This document shows, piece by piece, positions 16,946 through 25,814 of a stretch of DNA of 35,076 bases. Position numbers and translations under genes: made by a program. Positions within the stretch are counted from its first letter, which is position 1. Every line of letters begins with the position of its first letter. The notes below the pieces were generated by a model. It worked only from the letters and a program-made list of their open reading frames with translations, had not been told where the DNA came from and did no database searches. Origin of the DNA: Clostridiales bacterium (GTDB lineage Bacteria; Bacillota; Clostridia; Oscillospirales; Oscillospiraceae). Location: positions 1-35,076 of the forward strand of contig JAAYOL010000009.1 of assembly GCA_012520395.1 (NCBI GenBank), read 5' to 3'.

Positions 16946-17983
16946 CTATATGTCCAGCTTCTGCTGGCCCATAAACGCTATGCCGAGGTGCTCATAGGCC
17001 TGCCTAGTAACGCAACGTCCTCTGGGGGTTCTCGTAATAAAGCCCTGCTGAAGCAGGTATGGCTCATATACGTCCTCCAGCGTCACTGTCTCCTCGTTGA
17101 TTGTGGCAGCCAGAGTCTCAAGTCCTACCGGCCCGCCGCCATAGTTGTCAATTATGCTTCTGAGCATTCTTCTGTCCACGGCATCCAGGCCCAAATGGTC
17201 TATTTCAAGCCTTGTCAGAGCATCGTCCGCAACCGCTTTTGATATAACTCCGTCGGCCAGCACCTGGGCGAAATCGCGTACCCGGCGCAGCAGGCGGTTA
17301 GCGATTCTGGGGGTGCCGCGGCTTCTTGAGGCTATCTCACGGGCGCCGGAGGCTGCAATCTGAATACCAAGTATGCCGGCGCTCCTGACAACGATTCTCG
17401 AAAGCTCATCAACCGTATAAAGCTCAAGACGCTCAACCACACCGAAGCGGTCGCGCAAGGGCGCTGTGAGCTGACCGGAGCGCGTTGTCGCTCCTATAAG
17501 AGTGAATTTTTTGAGGTCTAGGCGAATGGAGCTCGCCGTCGGCCCTTTGCCCATTATAATGTCCAGAGCGTAGTCCTCCATCGCGGGATAGAGTATTTCT
17601 TCCACCGCTCTGTTCAAACGATGAATCTCATCTACAAACAATATATCGTTTTCATCGAGATTTGTGAGAAGTGCGGCAAGATCTCCCGGCTTTTCTATCG
17701 CCGGCCCCGATGTTATGCGCATATTTACGCCCATTTCGTTTGCGATTATAGATGCAAGGGTAGTCTTTCCAAGCCCCGGGGGACCGTGCAGAAGAACGTG
17801 GTCTAACGGCTCCCCGCGCATTTTAGCGGCCTCTATATAGATTGACAGGTTAGTCTTTGCTTTTTCCTGACCTATGTATTCAGACATGGTTTTTGGGCGC
17901 AGAGAACCCTCGCTCTCGTCTTCGGACAACAGAGAGGTAGATACTATCGGCTCCTCAAAGCCTCCGGAATAATCAATGGCCAA
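16946..17983 (-). CDS. ruvB: Holliday junction branch-migration ATPase RuvB
   Basis: A 345-residue AAA+ helicase that drives branch migration of Holliday junctions bound by RuvA. Walker A GPPGLGKT is at residues 67-74, Walker B in L-F-V-D-E-I-H-R-L, and sensor 1 in I-G-A-T-T-R. Sensor 2 is at [15 protein letters not shown], and a C-terminal winged helix carries [10 protein letters not shown]. The start codon is TTG at 17983, with GGGGTG 7 nt upstream. It lies 12 nt after ruvA in the ruvCAB operon. Confidence 0.96.
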   Translation of the reverse strand: MAIDYSGGFEEPIVSTSLLSEDESEGSLRPKTMSEYIGQEKAKTNLSIYIEAAKMRGEPLDHVLLHGPPGLGKTTLASIIANEMGVNMRITSGPAIEKPGDLAALLTNLDENDILFVDEIHRLNRAVEEILYPAMEDYALDIIMGKGPTASSIRLDLKKFTLIGATTRSGQLTAPLRDRFGVVERLELYTVDELSRIVVRSAGILGIQIAASGAREIASRSRGTPRIANRLLRRVRDFAQVLADGVISKAVADDALTRLEIDHLGLDAVDRRMLRSIIDNYGGGPVGLETLAATINEETVTLEDVYEPYLLQQGFITRTPRGRCVTRQAYEHLGIAFMGQQKLDI

Positions 17984-17995
17984 AGCTCTTCACCC

Positions 17996-18595
17996 CTATT
18001 TCAGCATTTTCTTGAGCGCTTGCCTTATTATCTCCTCAAGCGGCTGAACTTCCATCTCAATACCTGTCAAGGCTGTCGTGATTTCAGCCTGACTATATCC
18101 CAGGACCGCAAGGGCCGAGGCAGCGTCGCCGGCCTTAGATAAGCCCTGAACTCCGCCCGCAGAGGGCTCCCACCCCGCCTGGAGTTGAAGCGAATCCTTG
18201 GCAATCTTGTCTTTTAGTTCCAGCATAATGCGCTGAGCAAGCTTTTTTCCTATGCCCGGGGCCGCGGTTAGCGCTTTTTCGTTATTCGTTATTACCGCCG
18301 CGGCAAATCCCTCGGGTGTATTCGAGGAAAGAATGGACAGCGCTGCCTTGGGTCCGACTCCGGATACTCCGATGAGCATCTCAAAGATGTGGAGCTCTCT
18401 TTCCGTAAAAAAGCCGTAAATGTTAAAGGCATCTTCGCGGATGTGACAATATGTATAAAGTCGCGCCTTCTCATTCAACTTGAGATTCGACAATGTGTTT
18501 ACGGTGGTATGACAGGCATAACCGACCCCTCCGCAATCTATGACCGCAAGATTAAGGTCGATATGCGTAATAACACCGCTCAGATAGTAGAACAT
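17996..18595 (-). CDS. ruvA: Holliday junction-binding protein RuvA
   Basis: A 199-residue DNA-binding subunit of the RuvAB complex. Domain I (residues 1-62) is the OB-fold with M-F-Y-Y-L-S-G and C-G-G-V-G-Y. Domain II (about 65-140) has two helix-hairpin-helix motifs, V-S-G-V-G-P-K-A-A-L and A-P-G-I-G-K-K-L-A-Q-R. Domain III (about 155-199) is the RuvB-contacting three-helix part, A-L-A-V-L-G-Y-S. GGAGGT SD 8 nt before the ATG. Its first 16 nt overlap ruvC, so the two are translationally coupled. Confidence 0.95.
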   Translation of the reverse strand: MFYYLSGVITHIDLNLAVIDCGGVGYACHTTVNTLSNLKLNEKARLYTYCHIREDAFNIYGFFTERELHIFEMLIGVSGVGPKAALSILSSNTPEGFAAAVITNNEKALTAAPGIGKKLAQRIMLELKDKIAKDSLQLQAGWEPSAGGVQGLSKAGDAASALAVLGYSQAEITTALTGIEMEVQPLEEIIRQALKKMLK

Positions 18596-19095
18596 ACAGA
18601 ATGACCTCCGTTATTGTTCAAAAGTGAGGAAGCTGCCCTGGCATGGCACAGGGCAACCGCTAATGCGTCCGCCGCATCGTCCGGCCTCGGGACTGCATCC
18701 AGCTTCAAAAGCCTCCGAACCATTTCCATAACCTGCTTCTTTTCAGCCCGCCCATATCCGGCTATCGACTGCTTGACCTGAAGCGGTGTATATTCAAACA
18801 TGGGAACAGCGCTGTTTACCCCCGCCAAAAGCAGTACTCCCCTGCCATGGGCGACGGAGATTCCTGTTTTAAGGTTGGTGTTGAAAAACAGTTCCTCTAC
18901 CGCGATTGCATCGGGCTTAAAGGTATCTATTAGCGACAGCGCATCGTTATAGATGTCGCTGATGCGCACAGAAAGCGGTAGCGAGGGAGGGGTGGTGATA
19001 ACACCATACTGAATTGCGCGCTGAACGGGTCCTTCGCAGCTTATGACCCCGAAGCCCACGGTAGCAATGCCGGGGTCTATTCCTAATATTACCAT
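18580..19095 (-). CDS. ruvC: Holliday junction endonuclease RuvC
   Basis: A 171-residue RNase-H-fold resolvase that cleaves Holliday junctions. Catalytic acidic residues can be placed: Asp7 in G-I-D-P-G, Glu67/68 in V-E-E-L-F-F, and the C-terminal Asp139/140 with Asp143 in R-P-D-D-A-A-D-A-L-A. ATG 19095 (MVILGIDPG) is chosen because the family begins there; the frame is open further upstream to 19242, but that stretch reads as non-family hydrophobic residues. It is the first gene of ruvCAB, with a 120-nt leader behind a consensus-like promoter. Confidence 0.95.
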   Translation of the reverse strand: MVILGIDPGIATVGFGVISCEGPVQRAIQYGVITTPPSLPLSVRISDIYNDALSLIDTFKPDAIAVEELFFNTNLKTGISVAHGRGVLLLAGVNSAVPMFEYTPLQVKQSIAGYGRAEKKQVMEMVRRLLKLDAVPRPDDAADALAVALCHARAASSLLNNNGGHSVCSTI

Positions 19096-19222
19096 CACGG
19101 CACCGCCTTTCAAATAATTAAACAAAAAAACAAAGATTAGGATTAAAACACGAGCGGGGAACTGAGGGGCAAACAACAGTATAACCTCGTCGCTGGTAAT
19201 GCTCAGTAATATTTCGAGGGAG

Positions 19223-19252
19223 ATTATACAGCACGATGACATAAACTGTCAA
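19223..19252 (-). promoter_or_regulatory. Promoter of ruvCAB
   Basis: Perfect TTGACA (19247-19252) and perfect TATAAT (19223-19228) on the minus strand, 18-nt spacer. No LexA box of the GAAC-N4-GTTC type is present nearby, so SOS control is not evident here, in contrast to the radical-SAM gene at 32251. Confidence 0.75.
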
Positions 19253-19350
19253 TCTCAACAAGAGAGGATGACTTTTAAACCCCGAAGCAGCCCGGAATAA
19301 AGCTCGTAATATTCGCATTATAACACAACAGGCCTTTCTTTTCCACAAAA

Positions 19351-19380
19351 ATAGAACAGAAAGCGCACTTCCTGTTCTAT
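19351..19380 (-). terminator. Terminator after xerD
   Basis: A 9-bp stem ATAGAACAG/CTGTTCTAT (19351-19359 with 19372-19380) with a further AAG/CTT pairing inside. On the minus strand it is followed by a TTTTT tract; it lies 13 nt beyond the xerD stop. Confidence 0.82.
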
Positions 19381-19393
19381 GTATATATTTAAT

Positions 19394-20284
19394 TCAGGCC
19401 CTTGGGTGTGCCCGGTTATAAACATCCTTGAGCTTATTCTTCACCAGCTGCGCATAGACCTGTGTCGAGGATATGTCAGCGTGTCCCAGCATCTCCTGTA
19501 TAGACCGGAGGTCCGCGCCATTTTCAAGGAGGTGAGCCGCGAATGAATGGCGCAGGGTATGTGGGGTGATGTCCTTATCTATGCGCGCCTTCTCCTGATA
19601 ATGCTTTATTATCTTCCAAAAGCCCTGGCGGGACATCTTCTCGCCGCCAACGTTTACAAACAAAGCCTTTTCATTGGGGTTGGCTATCATCTGCGGCCGC
19701 GCGTGGTGTATATAATCGCTTAGGGCGTGTATTGCAACCGGATACATTGGGATGAAGCGCTCCTTGCCCTTGCTCTCACACCTGATTATTCCTGCAGAGA
19801 GATTAACGTCCTTCTCCTCAAGTTCAATAAGCTCGGTAACCCTCATGCCGGTAGCGTACAAAAGCTCCAGCATTGCCTTGTCCCGGTAACCCTTTGCGTC
19901 CTTGCACTCAGGCTGTTCGAGAAGTCTCTCGACCTCCGAGCCGGTCAGTATCTGGGGTAGCTTCTTAGGCTGCTTGTCCGGCGTTATCCCCTCTACCGGA
20001 TTTTCCCGAATTTCCCCCCTTGCGTCCAGAAAACCATAGAAGCATTTCAGTGAGGCCAAGGCCCTGGATACCGTCGAAACAGATTTACCGTTCTTTTTCA
20101 TCCACTGGATATACTTCTCTACCTGATCACGGGTAACAGAGGAAAAGCTGAGCAGCCCTTCATAGGATAAAAATTTTTCGAACTGTGAGATATCGCGGGT
20201 ATAAGAGAGAAAAGTATTCCGAGATGCCTGCTTATAATCTAATAGATAGCGTTCAAACTCCTTTATACAGTCTAAATCGCTCAT
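19394..20284 (-). CDS. xerD: Tyrosine recombinase XerD
   Basis: A 296-residue site-specific recombinase that resolves chromosome dimers at dif. The N-terminal core-binding (SAM-like) domain (about 5-90) carries S-R-N-T-F-L-S-Y-T-R-D. The catalytic domain has the full set: Arg148 (A-T-G-M-R-V-T-E-L), Lys172, His242 and Arg245 (H-T-L-R-H-S-F-A), His268 (L-G-H-A-D) and nucleophile Tyr277 (S-T-Q-V-Y). ATG 20284 is preferred over the adjacent TTG, with GAGGGGT 7 nt upstream. It follows spoIIM, the order also seen in B. subtilis (spoIIM-ripX), which supports a housekeeping XerD rather than a phage integrase. Confidence 0.93.
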   Translation of the reverse strand: MSDLDCIKEFERYLLDYKQASRNTFLSYTRDISQFEKFLSYEGLLSFSSVTRDQVEKYIQWMKKNGKSVSTVSRALASLKCFYGFLDARGEIRENPVEGITPDKQPKKLPQILTGSEVERLLEQPECKDAKGYRDKAMLELLYATGMRVTELIELEEKDVNLSAGIIRCESKGKERFIPMYPVAIHALSDYIHHARPQMIANPNEKALFVNVGGEKMSRQGFWKIIKHYQEKARIDKDITPHTLRHSFAAHLLENGADLRSIQEMLGHADISSTQVYAQLVKNKLKDVYNRAHPRA

Positions 20285-20312
20285 CAAAAGTACCCCTCTC
20301 TTCCGACTCTTG

Positions 20313-20921
20313 TTATCCGGCCGCCAGCGCCGCTAATATAGGGACCAGATATGCATCAATAAATGCCGTAATTATTAAAACCGCAACACAAAGCAGGCAG
20401 CGGAAAAAATAAACCTTCCCGTAGATGCCACGAAAAACGGCGCGGCGCCTAAGCAGCGCGCCAGTAAGCGTGTATGAGGCCGTAAAAGCCTGTACGGAGA
20501 GGATTAATAAGCAAGGAAAGGAAAGAAGTGACGTCAGGCCGAAAAGAGAAAGCGAAACTAACCATCCTGTACTTCCGAGAACCTTAATAATCGAGGCGGC
20601 AACAAATGTCAGCACAAAGCCCTTTAAGCCCGACAGAAGCGGCAAAAGTATGAAGCCAAAGGCAGCAAATCCAAGGAATACAGCTATCGCCGGGTATAAA
20701 AAGGAGTCAAACAATGCTTTAACTATCCCGCCGCTCACAAAGACGCCACTCTCAGCGGAGAGGAAGTAGTTTTTCAGCAGCGTTCCGCTGTAATCTGAAA
20801 TATAATTTGCCGAAACAGCGCCCGAGAGCGCGCCAACAAGAAATAGACTTGCACATAGCGCAAATCCAATCGTATCAAGCTTGTCTGCTGACAGCAGATT
20901 TCTGATTATTCTTATGTTCAT
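20313..20921 (-). CDS. spoIIM: Stage II sporulation protein M family
   Basis: A 202-residue multi-pass membrane protein of the SpoIIM/DUF95 type. Known SpoIIM works with SpoIID and SpoIIP in the DMP complex that drives peptidoglycan remodelling during engulfment. About five hydrophobic helices are visible (around residues 18-40, 68-95, 98-118, 120-150 and 172-195). Charged residues are few, and a short cytosolic N-terminus has R-N-L-L-S-A-D-K. It lies 28 nt upstream of xerD. The start is ATG 20921 (GGGGTG 6 nt upstream); an in-frame GTG at 20930 is the alternative. SD and start are enclosed in a 14-bp inverted repeat. The family call rests on topology and neighbourhood as much as on motifs. 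Confidence 0.8.
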   Translation of the reverse strand: MNIRIIRNLLSADKLDTIGFALCASLFLVGALSGAVSANYISDYSGTLLKNYFLSAESGVFVSGGIVKALFDSFLYPAIAVFLGFAAFGFILLPLLSGLKGFVLTFVAASIIKVLGSTGWLVSLSLFGLTSLLSFPCLLILSVQAFTASYTLTGALLRRRAVFRGIYGKVYFFRCLLCVAVLIITAFIDAYLVPILAALAAG

Positions 20922-20964
20922 TAATTTCACCCCGTACAGAATATGGACAAGGGGTAAAATTAAT
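20920..20964 (-). promoter_or_regulatory. Hairpin covering the spoIIM SD and start codon
   Basis: 20920-20933 and 20951-20964 form a 14-bp inverted repeat (one U·G pair in RNA) with a 17-nt loop. The downstream arm contains the GGGGTG SD and the first two bases of the spoIIM ATG. The fold would block ribosome access. Confidence 0.55.
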
Positions 20965-20994
20965 GCCTAGATTCCATAAAATACTTGCTTAAAT

Positions 20995-21023
20995 AATATA
21001 TTACAATCCCTCAGGATAATCAA
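20995..21023 (-). promoter_or_regulatory. Promoter of spoIIM-xerD
   Basis: Minus-strand TTGATT (21018-21023), 17-nt spacer, TATATT (20995-21000). The leader of about 65 nt includes the start-codon hairpin. Confidence 0.6.
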
Positions 21024-21265
21024 GCCAAAAACACATAATTTATCATTTTTGTTGATTATGCCGATTAGTTATGTAAACTTTGTTATGTAAACCGCGCAAC
21101 CAAGCAATTGCGCCACCCTCGTTTAGGTGGCGCATATTCCCTATATTTTGTTGGCTCTCATACCGACAAACACAACATGTCGTAAATCAAAGCCCGATTA
21201 TGTCAACTTCACAACTGATTACGCTTTGTATAGGTGCAGATTACAGTCGGTAATTTTGTGCAACT
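21024..21265. other. Intergenic region with hairpin and 14-nt tandem repeat
   Basis: No convincing gene lies between spoIIM and yrzE. The stretch holds a 9-bp GC-rich hairpin TGCGCCACC/GGTGGCGCA (21109-21117 with 21126-21134), which is probably the end of the yrzE transcript although its T tract is poor. It also holds two direct copies of GTTATGTAAAC (21068-21078 and 21082-21092) at 14-nt spacing, upstream of the spoIIM promoter. Confidence 0.55.
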
Positions 21266-21670
21266 TTACCTTCTGCTCCTTCTCGGCGCGGCGCAAAGGA
21301 AGCTTCCAAAAATCCCGCCAACCATAATTGCTATCAAAATAGCAGGGGTCAGAGCGCCGGAAAGGGCGCCCTGCTCGGTAAAAGCAGAAATCACCAAGGT
21401 CAGTAAAAACATGGATATTCCGGAACCGATTCCGATTATCAGTGTTCTGCCGCCCTGGCGTTTTGCCGCCGTAAATGCGCCGATTAGTTCGCCTAGTCCA
21501 CAGGCGAGAACCGTGGCCTCCCGCATAAATTTCTCGGGTATCTTACCCATTGCGGTCAAAACAGCCAGTATCAGAAGTAAAATCATCGCAAACATGAAGC
21601 CGGTCGCCCCGCCCATCACGGCGTTTACAACAATATTGGGACCCGATTTTCTATCCTCACTTTTTCGCAT
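21266..21670 (-). CDS. YrzE/TIGR04086-type membrane protein
   Basis: A 134-residue membrane protein with four predicted helices (about residues 13-40, 48-67, 74-97 and 104-127), a polar N-terminus (M-R-K-S-E-D-R-K) and an Arg-rich end. Length, topology, Gly-rich helices and position beside yajC and tgt fit the TIGR04086 (B. subtilis YrzE) family, whose function is unknown. Its SD (GGGAGG) is strong but lies inside a stem-loop with sequence further upstream. It is the last gene of the spoIID-queA-tgt-yajC run. Confidence 0.78.
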   Translation of the reverse strand: MRKSEDRKSGPNIVVNAVMGGATGFMFAMILLLILAVLTAMGKIPEKFMREATVLACGLGELIGAFTAAKRQGGRTLIIGIGSGISMFLLTLVISAFTEQGALSGALTPAILIAIMVGGIFGSFLCAAPRRSRR

Positions 21671-21678
21671 ATAAAAGC

Positions 21679-21727
21679 CCTCCCTGTTTACAGAATGGTT
21701 TGTACAACATTCTTATTCACAGGGAGG
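21679..21727 (-). promoter_or_regulatory. Stem-loop enclosing the yrzE SD
   Basis: CCTCCCTGT (21679-21687) pairs with ACAGGGAGG (21719-21727); an inner AGAATG/CATTCT pairing (21692-21697 with about 21708-21713) extends it. The minus-strand GGGAGG SD of yrzE is within the stem. The element could also be a weak terminator after yajC. Confidence 0.55.
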
Positions 21728-21742
21728 ACAATAAATACCCGA

Positions 21743-22024
21743 TTATTTCTTAGCTTTGGGATCGAACCCGCTTTTGGTGGAAATCCCCCATCTCTGAATC
21801 TGCACACGAACGCGATCCTCGCCGGTTTCAAAGGTAATAAGGTCGCCGTCTACACTGCATACCTTCCCGACCATGCCGCCGATTGTAACTATCTCATCTC
21901 CCGGTGCAAGCTCGTTTCTCATCTGGGCGATCGCTTTTTTCTTCTTGTTTTCCGGACGAATCATAAACAAGTAGAAGAAGGCGAATATTAACACCATAAA
22001 AATAATTGTACCGTATTGCTCCAT
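21743..22024 (-). CDS. yajC: Preprotein translocase accessory subunit YajC
   Basis: A 93-residue membrane protein accessory to the Sec translocon. One N-terminal helix (about residues 6-22, F-F-Y-L-F-M-I-R-P) is followed by the conserved R-P-x-x-K-K-x-K, then L-A-P-G-D-E-I-V-T-I-G-G-M-V-G-K-V and a short basic tail. AGGAGGA lies 7 nt before the ATG. It is downstream of tgt, the common bacterial order queA-tgt-yajC; secD/secF are not in the window. Confidence 0.94.
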   Translation of the reverse strand: MEQYGTIIFMVLIFAFFYLFMIRPENKKKKAIAQMRNELAPGDEIVTIGGMVGKVCSVDGDLITFETGEDRVRVQIQRWGISTKSGFDPKAKK

Positions 22025-22104
22025 TACAAGGTCCTCCTGTTTTGTGGTTAGGAAATATTTACGAATATTTAGATTATATATGCAATAACATTAAAATACA
22101 AGTG

Positions 22105-23238
22105 TTATTGTATCTTTAAGGAGAGTTTTTCGGAGAAATTTGCCCTAAAAGTGCCAAAGCTGCCGTTTTCAAGCTCAGCTCGTATTCTTTCCATGAGCTT
22201 ATTATAAAAATAGAGATTGTGCATGACAGCATGCCTCATGGCAAGCATCTCATTGGCCTTGAAAAGATGGCGGAGATAGGCTCTCGAGTAGCGCCGGCAA
22301 ACGGGGCAGCCGCAGCCCTTGTCTATCGGCTCTGAGTCGTCGAAATACCTTTCGTTGCGGATATTAAGTACGCCCTCCCAGGTATAGAGCCTGCCGTGAC
22401 GCCCGTTTCTTGCGGGCATTACGCAATCGAAGAAGTCAACGCCCCTGTAAACTGCCTCTATAATATTAGAAGGAGTTCCTACGCCCATCAAATAGCGCGG
22501 CTTGTCCTTCGGCATATGTTCCTCAACGCTTTCAATTGTATCGTACATTTCCTCGGCAGTTTCCCCTACTGCAAGCCCGCCTATCGCATAACCCGGGAGA
22601 TCCAGCTCGGCAATTTTCTTCATGTGGTCGCGCCTAAGGTCCTTGAAGGTCGTGCCCTGATTTATGCCGAACAGCACCTGCCCGGGGTTTGTGGCATCCT
22701 CCCGTGCGTTGAGTCTTTCCAGCTCATCCCTGCACCTTACAAGCCAGCGGTAGGTACGCTCACAGGACTGCTTTACATACTCGTAAGGCGATGGTATCTC
22801 TACGCACTCATCCAGAGCCATCGCAATATCGGAGCCAAGATACGACTGTATCCTCATGCTGTCCTCAGGCCGCATGAAGATGTGCCTTCCGTCGACATGT
22901 GAGTTGAATTTAACTCCCTCCTCCGTAATCTTGCGGAGCTTTACAAGGGAATATATCTGGAATCCGCCGCTGTCCGTGAGTATCGGACCCTTCCAATCCA
23001 TAAACTTGTGTAACCCGCCGAGCCTCTTAATTAGCTCCTCACCGGGTCTGACATGGAGGTGATAGGTATTAGATAGCTCCACCTGACAGCCTATGCGCTC
23101 AAGATCCTCGGATGAGAGCGCGCCCTTTATGGCCGCCTGCGTGCCTACGTTCATAAAAACAGGCGTCTCTATAACGCCATGGGGTGTTTTAAAGGAGGCG
23201 CGCCGCGCCCTACCCTCGGTACTTTTTAAATTAAACAT
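22105..23238 (-). CDS. tgt: Queuine/preQ1 tRNA-guanine transglycosylase
   Basis: A 377-residue enzyme that swaps the wobble guanine of GUN-anticodon tRNAs for preQ1. The general acid/base Asp89 is in T-D-S-G-G-F-Q, and the nucleophile Asp271 is in F-F-D-C-V-M-P-A-R-N-G-R-H-G. Zinc ligands are Cys309, Cys311, Cys314 (C-G-C-P-V-C) and His340. The length is standard. It starts 10 nt after queA, so the operon is tight. No preQ1 riboswitch and no queCDEF genes are present in the window, so preQ1 supply must be encoded elsewhere or salvaged. Confidence 0.96.
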   Translation of the reverse strand: MFNLKSTEGRARRASFKTPHGVIETPVFMNVGTQAAIKGALSSEDLERIGCQVELSNTYHLHVRPGEELIKRLGGLHKFMDWKGPILTDSGGFQIYSLVKLRKITEEGVKFNSHVDGRHIFMRPEDSMRIQSYLGSDIAMALDECVEIPSPYEYVKQSCERTYRWLVRCRDELERLNAREDATNPGQVLFGINQGTTFKDLRRDHMKKIAELDLPGYAIGGLAVGETAEEMYDTIESVEEHMPKDKPRYLMGVGTPSNIIEAVYRGVDFFDCVMPARNGRHGRLYTWEGVLNIRNERYFDDSEPIDKGCGCPVCRRYSRAYLRHLFKANEMLAMRHAVMHNLYFYNKLMERIRAELENGSFGTFRANFSEKLSLKIQ

Positions 23239-23248
23239 GAATTCACCT

Positions 23249-24271
23249 TTATATTATAATCATCGCGTCGCCAAAGCTGAAAAACCTGTAACGTCCCCTT
23301 ATCGCCTCTTCATAAGCACTTAGTATACTCTGCCTACCGGCAAGGGCGGATACAAGCATGATAAGGGTGCTCTCGGGCAGGTGGAAGTTAGTGATAAGCC
23401 CGTCGATGCACTTGAATCGGTATCCGGGGTATATGAAGATGTCTGTCCAGCCGGAAAACTCTTTGATAAAACCGTTTTCGTCCGCGTGGGACTCAAGCGT
23501 TCTGCAGGAGGTTGTGCCGCAGGCTATAATCCTGCCCCCGGCACGCTTTGCCGAGTTTATCTTTTCCGCCGTTTCCCGGCTGATTACACAGTACTCGGCG
23601 TGCATCTCGTGTTCCTCAATGTTCTCAGACTTAACAGGTCGGAAGGTACCCAGTCCGACGTGGAGTGTAATATAGGCGATAGTAACCCCCATATCCTCAA
23701 GCTCTTTTATCAGCTCTTTCGTAAAATGTAGGCCGGCTGTAGGCGCCGCCGCAGAACCGATTTCCCGGGAATACACCGTTTGATAGCGCTCAGAATCCCC
23801 AAGCTCCACCTTGATATACGGCGGCAGAGGCATTTTGCCCAGCCTTTCCAGTATTTCCAGAAATATGCCCTCGTACTCTAACTCAATAAGCCGGTTGCCG
23901 CCCTCAGAGACCTCTCGGACAACAGCTGTAAGCTCTCCATCGCCGAAAATCAGTCTTGTACCCGGCTCTGTCTTTCTCCCCGGACGGGTGAGACATTCCC
24001 AAACCCGATTGCCCTTGTCTTTCAGGAGAAGTACCTCGACAGCACCGCCCGATTCCCGTTTTCCGAATAGCCTGGCCGGAAGCACCCTGGAATCGTTGAG
24101 TACAAGGCAGTCCCCCGGCCTTATCAGCTTTGGAAGATCATAAAAGTGCAGGTGAGCGGTCTCGCCTGTGAGCTTGTCAACCTGCATAAGCCGGGAGTGG
24201 TCGCGCTTTTCTATTGGAGTCTGCGCAATCAACTCCGGAGGCAGGTCAAAATAAAAATCGCTTTTTCTCAT
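23249..24271 (-). CDS. queA: SAM:tRNA ribosyltransferase-isomerase QueA
   Basis: A 340-residue enzyme that transfers and isomerises the ribosyl unit of SAM onto preQ1-modified tRNA to give epoxyqueuosine. Family landmarks in order: [48 protein letters not shown], and near the C-terminus [20 protein letters not shown] overlap of 4 nt with the spoIID-like gene upstream, so translation is coupled. QueG is not seen here. Confidence 0.96.
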   Translation of the reverse strand: MRKSDFYFDLPPELIAQTPIEKRDHSRLMQVDKLTGETAHLHFYDLPKLIRPGDCLVLNDSRVLPARLFGKRESGGAVEVLLLKDKGNRVWECLTRPGRKTEPGTRLIFGDGELTAVVREVSEGGNRLIELEYEGIFLEILERLGKMPLPPYIKVELGDSERYQTVYSREIGSAAAPTAGLHFTKELIKELEDMGVTIAYITLHVGLGTFRPVKSENIEEHEMHAEYCVISRETAEKINSAKRAGGRIIACGTTSCRTLESHADENGFIKEFSGWTDIFIYPGYRFKCIDGLITNFHLPESTLIMLVSALAGRQSILSAYEEAIRGRYRFFSFGDAMIII

Positions 24272-25698
24272 CCGATGGAAACTCCGCTAAAATAGTATTT
24301 TATTATTTCGTCAAAGGTCTTGCCCGCCTGTGCCATGGCCTTTGCACCGTACTGGCTCATGCCCACATTATGCCCCCATCCGGAGCCTGTTACAACAAAG
24401 GATGAACCCGTCTGCACGACTCCGCTGCCGCTGGCGTTGACTGTTTTCAGACCGCTTCCGGTCAGAACCGAGATATTGCCGCCGCCAGTCTTGACCTTTG
24501 ATATATCACCAGCGCCTCCCACGGCATATACTGAATTGATATTGTCTAGGGAATTGGCTCCGCTGTTTATGTAAAGTCCTGTGGGGCTGCTTAAAGCGCT
24601 TGATATTCGAAACCGTTGACTGTATGTATATTTGCCATACCTTGAGCTGTCCAGTATGCTCCGGGCTGCCGACTTTGAAAAGGTCAGGCTCACGTTTCCA
24701 TCGCTGAATGTCATGGAGTACATATTACCCGTTGCGGTATATGTCGGCACAACGCTGGTAATAGTCCCAATAGAGTAGCCCTTGGTGTTAAGTATGTCCG
24801 TTATCTCATCTGCGGTGTATGTATAGCTCCAGTTGTCGAAGCCTGTGTATATTGTGGTATCATACTCGTCTATCCGTCCGGTTAGATAGGGCAGTTGAGT
24901 TACCCAGATATTGCAGCTTGACTCAGTGGCGCCTCCGTTTGAGGAGTGATAATAGGTCTGACAAAGTTCACCGTTAAAGCGAATGAAAAGGCCGCTTGTC
25001 TGATCCACCGCGGCATCTGTCGCTGCACTCGCCTTAGTCAGGCCGCCGTACACCTGACAGCAGGTGGTATTGCACACATCGAAGGAGCCGTGGCTGTTAA
25101 GATGCGTCATTACATAGTTTCTGGCGCACATGGCCTGGGCCTTTAATGCCTCCAGCGGCCAGTAGGGCATCATTTCCTCGGGCACAACACCTTTGAGATA
25201 GTCGTCAATATTCAGGACATTGACTACCTGCATATAGCCGTTAGAAAGAGCAGAAAACTCAAACGCGCCATAGTATTTTACGGAGCCAAGCCAGGTTACA
25301 CACTTTTCCCCCGGCCCCGGTATAGGCATGATAGCAAGCGGGTAATTGGTATTGGTATCTATCTGGTAGAGCATCTGCGATGTCTGGCGGTTTGTTACAG
25401 TAATCGTCGAGCCGGATACGGTTATATCCAGCGAAGTTGCACCCACAGCCGTTTCGACCGAGTTTTTGACAAAGTTTCTGGAAGAGTCGAAATAACCGAA
25501 ATAAAACCCATGCCCGACGTAGTTGACAAGCGAGGCTGAAGACACGTCGGTGCCATTGCCGGCATGGCGCAGGGCCACTCTTATCGTAGTATTCAGGGGC
25601 GATGAAGCCCCGGCGTAGGGTGTGCCACCTATAAGAAGCATGGCTGAGAGCAGGGTTGGCAGGACGGTGCGAAGTAGTCGGTGCAGTTTTCTTCTCAT
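24268..25698 (-). CDS. Secreted SpoIID/LytB-domain protein
   Basis: A 476-residue exported protein with a SpoIID/LytB domain, a fold known in SpoIID as a lytic transglycosylase acting on glycan strands lacking stem peptides. Signal peptide at about 1-32. The conserved N-Y-(L)[12 protein letters not shown] motif is at about 165-180 with the likely catalytic Glu, followed by [26 protein letters not shown], and the C-terminal [16 protein letters not shown] 25698 has a GGAGAA SD; the longer frame to 25731 is less likely. It is probably not the main SpoIID, as SpoIIR/SpoIIID neighbours are absent. It is translationally coupled to queA. Confidence 0.88.
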   Translation of the reverse strand: MRRKLHRLLRTVLPTLLSAMLLIGGTPYAGASSPLNTTIRVALRHAGNGTDVSSASLVNYVGHGFYFGYFDSSRNFVKNSVETAVGATSLDITVSGSTITVTNRQTSQMLYQIDTNTNYPLAIMPIPGPGEKCVTWLGSVKYYGAFEFSALSNGYMQVVNVLNIDDYLKGVVPEEMMPYWPLEALKAQAMCARNYVMTHLNSHGSFDVCNTTCCQVYGGLTKASAATDAAVDQTSGLFIRFNGELCQTYYHSSNGGATESSCNIWVTQLPYLTGRIDEYDTTIYTGFDNWSYTYTADEITDILNTKGYSIGTITSVVPTYTATGNMYSMTFSDGNVSLTFSKSAARSILDSSRYGKYTYSQRFRISSALSSPTGLYINSGANSLDNINSVYAVGGAGDISKVKTGGGNISVLTGSGLKTVNASGSGVVQTGSSFVVTGSGWGHNVGMSQYGAKAMAQAGKTFDEIIKYYFSGVSIG

Positions 25699-25770
25699 GA
25701 TAATTCTCCGTATGTATAAATTGTAGCGCATTGGACTTGCTCAGAGGGTAATTTTTGTGGCCGAAGTATA

Positions 25771-25799
25771 TTGACACAATCTAAGCAGCATGATAGTAT
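25771..25799 (+). promoter_or_regulatory. Promoter of the lysine-riboswitch operon
   Basis: Perfect TTGACA (25771-25776), a 17-nt spacer, then TAGTAT (25794-25799). Transcription would begin near 25806, just before the riboswitch aptamer. Confidence 0.72.
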
Positions 25800-25814
25800 A
25801 AATTAAATAATCGA

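Noticed and set aside
19096..19350. LexA box upstream of ruvCAB
   Set aside because: The AGAACAG...CTGTTCT repeat at 19351-19380 has a long spacer and a T tract, so it is the xerD terminator, not an SOS operator.
22025..25770. preQ1 riboswitch near queA/tgt
   Set aside because: I found no short H-type pseudoknot motif with an A-rich tail in the spoIID, queA or tgt leaders; the gaps are only 10 nt or overlapping except upstream of spoIID.
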